DNA from: an uncultured Eubacteriales bacterium
Lineage (GTDB): Bacteria > Bacillota > Clostridia > Oscillospirales > Acutalibacteraceae
Length of the DNA stretch: 12,024 nt
Direction of reading: 5' to 3'
Assembly: GCA_902462035.1 (NCBI GenBank)
Contig: CABQAC010000034.1
Coordinates: forward strand, 1-12,024
Shown: positions 7,158-12,024 of the stretch, piece after piece
Layout: each line of letters starts with the position of its first letter
Position numbering within the stretch: position 1 is the stretch's first letter
Notes under the pieces: model-generated
What the model was told of the DNA's origin: nothing
The model's input: the letters and a program-made list of their open reading frames with translations, nothing else
Databases searched by the model: none
Translations under genes and position numbers: made by a program

Positions 7158-9092
7158 TTAGGGTTCCGTTTTCGCGGAAATCGGACGGAAGGGCCGCCCG
7201 CCCCCGTGAAAACAGCGGCTGAAAATTTCGTAAAACTCTAGACGGAGCACCTGAATGGCAACCAGCAGCGCTTCCATGGCCATGACCACGGCATTGCCGA
7301 TGGCCACGATGGCGATATTGCCCACGCCGGAGGTCATTTCCGCCAGGGTGAACACCACCGACATCATGCCGGCGTGAACCAGCACAAACGCGCCGACGCG
7401 CAAAAAGGACATGGTATTGGTCACATAGCTAAGCAGGCTTTCGAACAATTCGAAAAAGCTCTGCATACAATATTCGCCCCATTTTTCGGGCTTCCAGTCC
7501 GGCTTTCGGTTGACCAGCTTGACCAGCGGTTCGCTCAAGAATAAGCAGATAAGCGGGATGCCGATTAGGAAGACGATATACAGGGGGGTCATGATAGCCA
7601 GGCCCAGCACCAGCTGGCCCACCACACCCACGATGAGCGACACATAGAAAATAAGGCCCATAATGCCGTTGGTGCCGAATACGGCCTCGCCGGGGTCCCG
7701 CCGCCGGAAACAGGAATAAATGTTGAGGAGCATAGCCAGAACCAAAATAAGGCATCCGATGCCCACGGCCGAATAGATGATCATATTGGTGGTGGCGGGC
7801 TCCATCACCTGGATGGGCTTTTCCGTTACGCCGAACAAAACATGGTACAGCGGGTTCAAGGCATTTTCATATCCAAAGACCGATCCGAATACCAGACCGA
7901 AAACAGCGGCTGATATGCCGCATGGAACCAGTATTTTGCCCACCGCCATTCCTTTGAACTTCCACATCAGCCAGCCGACGATGGAAAGGACGATTCCCTG
8001 GCCCAGGTCGCCGAACATAATGCCGAACAGCAGCGTATAGGTTATGGCAACAAACGCGGTGGGATCGATTTCGTTATAGCTGGGCAGTCCATACATGTCC
8101 ACAAAAAATTCGAATGGACGGAACAGGCTGCGGTTTTTTAATTGGACAGGCGGAGAATGGCTTAATTGCTTGTCGGCGGGCTCAACCGTATACTCCACGC
8201 TTTCAATTTTTTCCAGCGCCTTGAACAGTTTGTCTTGCCGCTGGGTAAAAACCCAGCCGGTGATGATAAAGTTTTCGCCGTACTTGGCCGCGTATTTTTT
8301 GGTTTCCGCAATCAAGGAGCCGTGCTCCAGCCGGCTCAGCGCGTAAGCGACACGGTCCGTCTCTTCTTTCCAAAGATCGTCTATTTTGCGGTTGACCAGC
8401 TGAATCTTTTCCGCGGTATCCTTTTTTAATTGTTTCAGCTGTTCCACCGCGTGTTCCGGGGTGTCGGCCGTACTGGGAATCCAAAGCCGCTCAAAATACA
8501 GGCTGGAAAAAATCCGGTCAACCTCTGCCACGGTATCGATGGGCGAAAAATAGACGCCCCAGTAATATTCGGCGGTATTCGTGCAGGGGAAAAAAAGCAC
8601 ATAAGGATTATCCGAATAGGATTGGAGTTTATCAAAACTCTCTTTCGGCAGCCGCCCAAAACGGACCTTGATGTATTCACACGCGAAAATCTCTTTGGTA
8701 TCGATATTCAGCCCTACAAAATGGTCCAGTTGTTCGCTGCTGTGGTCGTATTCTTCCGCCTGTTTCATCAAATCCTGTTTTTGCTGCAGCAGCGACGCCA
8801 TGGCGTTTACAAACCAGTCCACATAGCGTTCCAGCGCGTCGTCGTCCATTTGATAATCGGAGGAGGTAACCGGTTTTTTCTTGTCAAGCAGCAGTAAGGA
8901 ATCCCGCAGCCGCTGCAGTACTGGCGCAAAGGGATTCGGTTCGTTGAGTACGGTAAACCCGTTGGTATCGGAAAAAAAAGACAAAGCGTTATCCGGGTGG
9001 AAGTTCTTCGACCTTTCACAGGCTTCCACCACCTCGTCCAGCCGGCTCATTCTTCCGATGATACTGACAACGGAAACTTTTGTCACAGACAT
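7158..9092 (-). CDS. ntpI: V-type ATPase subunit I (membrane stator, a-like)
   Basis: Subunit I anchors the peripheral stalks and provides the ion half-channels against the K ring. The 644-residue protein has a soluble N-terminal half (about 1-335, with coiled-coil stretches such as 215-250) and a membrane half from about 345 with roughly seven or eight helices, starting FVAITYTLLFGIMFGD. Two conserved arginines stand out: R565 in MSFLRVGAF and R617 in IQVLRLEFYE, together with E607 and Q614. These are the residues expected to face E124 of K. The end, GGGRPFRP, is family-typical. The ATG at 9092 has GGAGAAAGG upstream. The TGA of C lies within the spacer, only 6 nt before the start, so C and I are probably translationally coupled. 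K follows 53 nt downstream. Confidence 0.96.
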   Translation of the reverse strand: MSVTKVSVVSIIGRMSRLDEVVEACERSKNFHPDNALSFFSDTNGFTVLNEPNPFAPVLQRLRDSLLLLDKKKPVTSSDYQMDDDALERYVDWFVNAMASLLQQKQDLMKQAEEYDHSSEQLDHFVGLNIDTKEIFACEYIKVRFGRLPKESFDKLQSYSDNPYVLFFPCTNTAEYYWGVYFSPIDTVAEVDRIFSSLYFERLWIPSTADTPEHAVEQLKQLKKDTAEKIQLVNRKIDDLWKEETDRVAYALSRLEHGSLIAETKKYAAKYGENFIITGWVFTQRQDKLFKALEKIESVEYTVEPADKQLSHSPPVQLKNRSLFRPFEFFVDMYGLPSYNEIDPTAFVAITYTLLFGIMFGDLGQGIVLSIVGWLMWKFKGMAVGKILVPCGISAAVFGLVFGSVFGYENALNPLYHVLFGVTEKPIQVMEPATTNMIIYSAVGIGCLILVLAMLLNIYSCFRRRDPGEAVFGTNGIMGLIFYVSLIVGVVGQLVLGLAIMTPLYIVFLIGIPLICLFLSEPLVKLVNRKPDWKPEKWGEYCMQSFFELFESLLSYVTNTMSFLRVGAFVLVHAGMMSVVFTLAEMTSGVGNIAIVAIGNAVVMAMEALLVAIQVLRLEFYEIFSRCFHGGGRPFRPISAKTEP

Positions 9093-9098
9093 GGCGTC

Positions 9099-10163
9099 TC
9101 ATCCTTTCTCCGTTTTTTTGTAGCCGATCAGCAGATCGCTGATTTCTTTCGGGGAAAGGTTGTATCGGATCCCCTCGATGATATTAATAATGTTTTCCAG
9201 TTCGATTTCGGTCAGAAACAGATAGGTCAGCATCACGACTGAAGGATGAACGGAAAAGCGTAGTTTGTGCACACAGCGGTCGAACCGGGCGCGCACGGCA
9301 ATTTCGTCCACGTTGCGCTCCTCGTATGCGGTCAAGGGCCGCCGGTAATACGATTCTTCCCGCAAGATTTTTTTGACTGCGTCGCCGTTGGGCGCGTTGA
9401 GCAGCCGGTCGAGCAGTTTGCTGGAAATCTTGAAATGGAACGGGAGCAGCATTGAGCGGATATAGTCCGGCTGCGCGTGATAGGAGCGTTTCATGCGGAT
9501 GATGCGGGTGATGTTTTCCATATCGATATAGCTGCCGAACAAATCGGTCAGCTCTTTTTTGGTGGTGCCGGGTGCGTGATGGCGGATGATGGAAAAAACC
9601 TCCTGGTACAAATGGGTATAAAGCGCATTCTCGATCACGGTAAAATCCAGGCCGGCGCCTTCCTCCGGACGGAACTGCCGCAGGATTTTTTGATACTCGG
9701 ATCCCGTCAGCGCGGCGAGCAGTTCGTCAAAATTCGTGGCTTTGGCAAGCTCGTACAAATCGAAATGCAGGTAGCTGGTAAAATAGGAGGGAAAAGAGAA
9801 CAGGTATTCCTTGGAACGGCCCGCGTTCATCAAACGAAGGCAATGGAGCAGCTGCTCGATCTCGCTTTTTTTAATGATATATTCGGAAAAATGTTCCCCA
9901 ATGGTCAGCTCGTACCGGCAAAGCGAGGCATAATCCAAAAACAGCTTTTGCCGCAGCAGAAGTTCCAAATAGCCGCGGTGGACGGTGGCTTCTTCCACCG
10001 TTTCCAGTTCGCCGCCGTAGCGGGCGGTTTTCTTTAAATAGCCGGCTACCTCGCCTACCGTGCGGTACTTCAGCATGGCGGCGTAGTCTTCTTCGGTCAG
10101 CCGACGCCCATACATAGCGCGGGCTTTGGCCAGAATGACGTTCGAGGACAAGGAGGACAGCAT
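9099..10163 (-). CDS. ntpC: V-type ATPase subunit C (V0D/AC39 family, rotor socket)
   Basis: C is the funnel-shaped subunit that docks the D/F stalk on the K ring. At 354 residues it has normal length and is mostly helical. Family features are the N-terminal segment ILAKARAMYGRRLTEEDY, the repeated charged helices (for example LLLRQKLFLDYASLCRYEL) and the C-terminal IELENIINIIEGIRYNLSP. The ATG at 10163 is preceded by GGGGGGTG, which overlaps the TGA of the first gene (6-nt gap). Translational coupling is likely on both sides. The position of C before I departs from the more familiar I-K-E-C-F order in other Firmicutes. Confidence 0.93.
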   Translation of the reverse strand: MLSSLSSNVILAKARAMYGRRLTEEDYAAMLKYRTVGEVAGYLKKTARYGGELETVEEATVHRGYLELLLRQKLFLDYASLCRYELTIGEHFSEYIIKKSEIEQLLHCLRLMNAGRSKEYLFSFPSYFTSYLHFDLYELAKATNFDELLAALTGSEYQKILRQFRPEEGAGLDFTVIENALYTHLYQEVFSIIRHHAPGTTKKELTDLFGSYIDMENITRIIRMKRSYHAQPDYIRSMLLPFHFKISSKLLDRLLNAPNGDAVKKILREESYYRRPLTAYEERNVDEIAVRARFDRCVHKLRFSVHPSVVMLTYLFLTEIELENIINIIEGIRYNLSPKEISDLLIGYKKTEKG

Positions 10164-10169
10164 AATTGG

Positions 10170-10481
10170 TCACCCCCCGATTACACGCGCGACGATTTGA
10201 TCCACCCATTCGCCGCAATGGGCGCGGTAAGTTTCATCCAGCTCTTTGGTGCGATCCCGGTATTTTTGGACGGTTTCTTCCCATTCGGCGTCTGCCGCCT
10301 GCTGTTCCGTCCTTTCGTTCATTTTAATCCGTTTGCGCGCCCGCTCCAGGTAATCATTCCGCATAGCCTGCTTTTTTTGCGCGATATCGGCAGCGGAATC
10401 CAGCTTGGAGCGCTGGGCTTCTTGGGTGATTTCCCGGGCTTTTTCGTCCATTTCCACAATACGCTTGATCATATTTTCCAT
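10170..10481 (-). CDS. V-type ATPase subunit G/H (peripheral stalk coiled coil)
   Basis: First gene of the ATPase operon. The 103-residue product is almost entirely a charged helix with heptad-like spacing (MIKRIVEMDEKAREITQEAQ, then YLERARKRIKMNERTEQQ), the hallmark of the G/H subunit that pairs with E in the peripheral stalk. Sequence identity in this family is low, so the assignment rests on helix character, size and operon position. I place the start at the ATG at 10481: GAAAGGTAGGG lies upstream (GAAAGG at 10495-10500), and the preceding in-frame codons (back to 10535) belong to the structured leader. An internal ATG three codons later is possible. The C-terminus (GEWVDQIVARVIGG) ends in a hydrophobic patch typical of the stalk foot. 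The TGA is 6 nt before subunit C. Confidence 0.82.
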   Translation of the reverse strand: MENMIKRIVEMDEKAREITQEAQRSKLDSAADIAQKKQAMRNDYLERARKRIKMNERTEQQAADAEWEETVQKYRDRTKELDETYRAHCGEWVDQIVARVIGG

Positions 10482-10696
10482 TGCAATTACCCTACCTTTC
10501 GCACATGCCGGGGCCTGGCAATCCCGCCGCCGCAAAGGCTTGCGGTAAAACAGGCGCCCGTGTAGGAAAGAGATGAACCAACGAAGAAACTGGTTGCCAT
10601 CCCCGGCCCGACCGCAGCGGGAACGCTGCGATCTGCCGGCGAATGTAGCGCAGGGAGGATCGTAACCGTCCTCCCTGCACCTTCATGTTTTTTGAT
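10482..10696 (-). promoter_or_regulatory. Structured 5' leader of the V-ATPase operon
   Basis: About 215 nt lie between the predicted transcription start (near 10696) and the first ATPase start codon. The leader is dense in stable hairpins. H1 has GCAGGGAGGA (10650-10659) paired with TCCTCCCTGC (10669-10678). H2 is at 10603-10639, with CCGGC arms, then a 10-bp stem and a 4-nt loop (core CGCAGCG/CGCTGCG). H3 is at 10572-10601, with GATG/CATC and AACCA/TGGTT. H4 is at 10530-10545, CCGCAA/TTGCGG. None is followed by a U-run, so transcription attenuation is unlikely. Translational control or RNA stabilisation is possible. I cannot match it to a known riboswitch from memory. Confidence 0.55.
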
Positions 10697-10702
10697 TCCT
10701 TT

Positions 10703-10731
10703 ATTATATGTCGCGCGTTTTCCTTTTACAA
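10703..10731 (-). promoter_or_regulatory. Sigma-A-type promoter of the V-ATPase operon
   Basis: Read on the minus strand: -35 TTGTAA (10726-10731; four of six consensus bases), a 17-nt spacer and -10 TATAAT (10703-10708; perfect). Transcription would start near 10696. AT-rich DNA upstream (A/T tracts at 10740-10776) may act as an UP-like element. This is the best promoter I see in the window, and it sits exactly between the UPF0210 stop and the ATPase genes. Confidence 0.85.
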
Positions 10732-10736
10732 GATCC

Positions 10737-10763
10737 ATGTCGAAAAAAGATTGGACCCGACAT
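10737..10763. repeat. Inverted repeat just upstream of the ATPase -35 box
   Basis: ATGTCG (10737-10742) and CGACAT (10758-10763) are perfect 6-bp complements, centre-to-centre 21 bp apart (two helical turns). They lie 5 bp upstream of the -35 hexamer. The spacing suits a dimeric DNA-binding activator. As RNA it would make a weak hairpin with the T-run inside the loop, so it is not a proper terminator for the UPF0210 gene. Confidence 0.4.
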
Positions 10764-10776
10764 CGTGAATTTTTTG

Positions 10777-12024
10777 TCAGTTTTTTAAACTTTGCAGGGG
10801 AGCGGGGATGCGGCCGCCGCGTCCGATAAAACGCGCCGGAGAACTGCGGTTGACCTCCATAACCGGGCCGCCGCCCAGCAAACCGCCAAAACTCAATTCC
10901 TCGCCGGTTTGCTTGCCGATGGCGGGGATCACCCGGACAGCCGTTGTTTTGGAATTGACCATGCCGATGGCGGCCTCGTCCGCGATGATACCGGAGATAA
11001 TTTCCGTCGGCGTATCGCCGGGAATGGCAATCATATCGAGCCCCACCGAACAAACGGCGGTCATCGCCTCCAGCTTTTCCAGCCGCAGGGACCCGCAGCG
11101 CGCCGCGTCGATCATCCCTGCGTCCTCGGTAACCGGGATAAACGCGCCGGACAGGCCCCCAACGTGGGAGGAGGCCATGGCGCCGCCCTTTTTTACCGCG
11201 TCGTTTAACAAAGCGAGGGTAGCGGTGGTGCCGTGGGCCCCGCAGGACTCCAGTCCCATCTCTTCTAAAATGTGGGCCACCGAATCGCCCACAGCCGGGG
11301 TAGGCGCCAGGGATAGGTCGACAATCCCAAAGGGGACGCACAGCCGGCGGGAGGCCTCCCGCGCCACCAACTGGCCGACACGGGTAATTTTAAACGCGGT
11401 GCGCTTGATCAAATCCGCCACGGCGGTAATGTCGCAGTCCCCGGCCTTTTTGAGCGCCGCGCTGACCACGCCAGGGCCGGAGACCCCGACGTTGATGACG
11501 CAGTCCGGCTCGCCGGGACCATGGAACGCCCCGGCCATAAAGGGATTATCTTCCGGCGCGTTGCAGAACACCACCAGTTTGGCCGCGCCAATGCAGTCGC
11601 GGTCTGCGGTAATTTCCGCTGTTTTGCGGACAATTTTGCCCATCATGGCTACCGCGTCCATATTGATGCCGGTCTTGGTAGAACCGATGTTGACCGAGGA
11701 ACAGACATGCTCGGTTTCGCTCAGCGCCTGGGGGATGCTTTCGATCAGCGCGTAGTCCCCGGGGCCGAAGCCCTTGTGCACCAGCGCGGAATAGCCGCCG
11801 ATGAAGTTGACCCCCACCGTGCGCGCCGCCTGTTCCAGCGCGTGGGCAAACTTGACCGGATTTTTGGACTGGCAGGCCGCCGCGACCATAGCGATGGGAG
11901 TGACAGAAATACGCTTGTTGACGATGGGCACGCCGTACTCCCGCTCCAGGTCTTCGCCCGTCTTGACCAGGTCTTTGGCATAGCGGCAAATTTTATCATA
12001 AACTTTTGTACAAGCTGTTTGGAT
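10777..12024 (-). CDS. UPF0210 / DUF711 family protein ('PFL family protein'), 5'-truncated by the window edge
   Basis: Conserved bacterial and archaeal cytosolic protein of unknown function; the 'PFL family' name refers to a fold resembling pyruvate formate-lyase, not to demonstrated activity. The frame is open to base 12024 and shows 415 residues. The GTG at 11931 is the valine of VPIVNKR, not the start, since upstream residues (KVYDKICRYAKDLVKTGEDL) continue the family sequence. About 37 N-terminal residues should be missing, for a total near 452. Conserved patches seen are IVNKRISVTPI, GVNFIGGYSALVHKG, CSSVNIGSTKTGINM, CNAPEDNPFMAGAFHG, INVGVSGPGVV, ESCGAHGTTATL and the C-terminal NRSSPARFIGRGGRIPAPL. 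In many Firmicutes an ACT-domain regulator gene sits just upstream; it would be outside the window. It ends at TGA, 45 nt before the ATPase -35 box, with no clear terminator. Confidence 0.95.
   Translation of the reverse strand: MQTACTKVYDKICRYAKDLVKTGEDLEREYGVPIVNKRISVTPIAMVAAACQSKNPVKFAHALEQAARTVGVNFIGGYSALVHKGFGPGDYALIESIPQALSETEHVCSSVNIGSTKTGINMDAVAMMGKIVRKTAEITADRDCIGAAKLVVFCNAPEDNPFMAGAFHGPGEPDCVINVGVSGPGVVSAALKKAGDCDITAVADLIKRTAFKITRVGQLVAREASRRLCVPFGIVDLSLAPTPAVGDSVAHILEEMGLESCGAHGTTATLALLNDAVKKGGAMASSHVGGLSGAFIPVTEDAGMIDAARCGSLRLEKLEAMTAVCSVGLDMIAIPGDTPTEIISGIIADEAAIGMVNSKTTAVRVIPAIGKQTGEELSFGGLLGGGPVMEVNRSSPARFIGRGGRIPAPLQSLKN

Noticed and set aside
10482..10535. 18-codon upstream extension of the G/H subunit
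   Set aside because: The codons (MRRRDCQAPACAKGRVIA) lie within leader hairpin H4 and the ribosome binding site; coiled-coil character starts at the ATG at 10481.
10808..11755. Plus-strand open frame (315 codons) opposite the UPF0210 gene
   Set aside because: Low-complexity S/P/A/R-rich product, antisense to a well-conserved protein; a codon-bias shadow.
11929..11931. GTG at 11931 as the UPF0210 start
   Set aside because: The 31 upstream in-frame codons to the window edge match the family; the GTG is the valine of VPIVNKR.

Overview
This window looks like a chromosomal segment of an anaerobic Firmicute, most likely a member of Clostridia (Oscillospirales/Ruminococcaceae-like). That placement is an inference from three things: a bacterial V-type (A/V-type) ATPase operon, an acetate kinase gene and a UPF0210/DUF711 gene found together; strong Shine-Dalgarno sequences; and a moderately high GC content (judged by eye, not computed). 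I see no phage, transposon, CRISPR or tRNA/rRNA signature. The region reads as core-metabolism chromosome rather than an accessory island.

Layout. Bases 1-1137 (+) hold acetate kinase, missing about 21 N-terminal residues beyond the left edge. A bidirectional hairpin terminator (about 1151-1194) separates it from a convergent small two-helix membrane protein of the DUF378 family (1210-1425, -). Bases 1426-1620 form a leader with a palindrome and an inverted repeat. The rho-independent terminator of the ATPase operon is at 1621-1657. Bases 1660-10481 (-) are a complete nine-gene V-type ATPase operon, transcribed right to left in the order G/H - C - I - K - F - E - A - B - D. A near-consensus sigma-A promoter (TTGTAA, 17 nt, TATAAT) lies at 10703-10731. 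About 215 nt of hairpin-rich leader follow it before the first gene. Bases 10777-12024 (-) are a UPF0210/DUF711 protein, running off the right edge with about 37 N-terminal residues missing.

How the genes work together. A and B form the catalytic hexamer, D and F the central stalk, E and G/H the peripheral stalks, C the socket between stalk and ring, K the ion-carrying ring and I the stator half-channel. Every subunit of the bacterial complex is present and none looks broken. Acetate kinase makes ATP by substrate-level phosphorylation. In a fermenter the rotary enzyme probably uses part of that ATP to pump ions, although synthesis is also possible.

What deserves a second look is mostly non-coding: the structured operon leader; two intercistronic hairpins with the same arm sequence, before A and before D; a GAAAGG-type ribosome binding site in front of six of the nine ATPase genes; a K subunit whose sequence argues for protons rather than sodium; and operator-like inverted repeats by the ATPase and DUF378 genes. 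I found no convincing undescribed multi-gene system.
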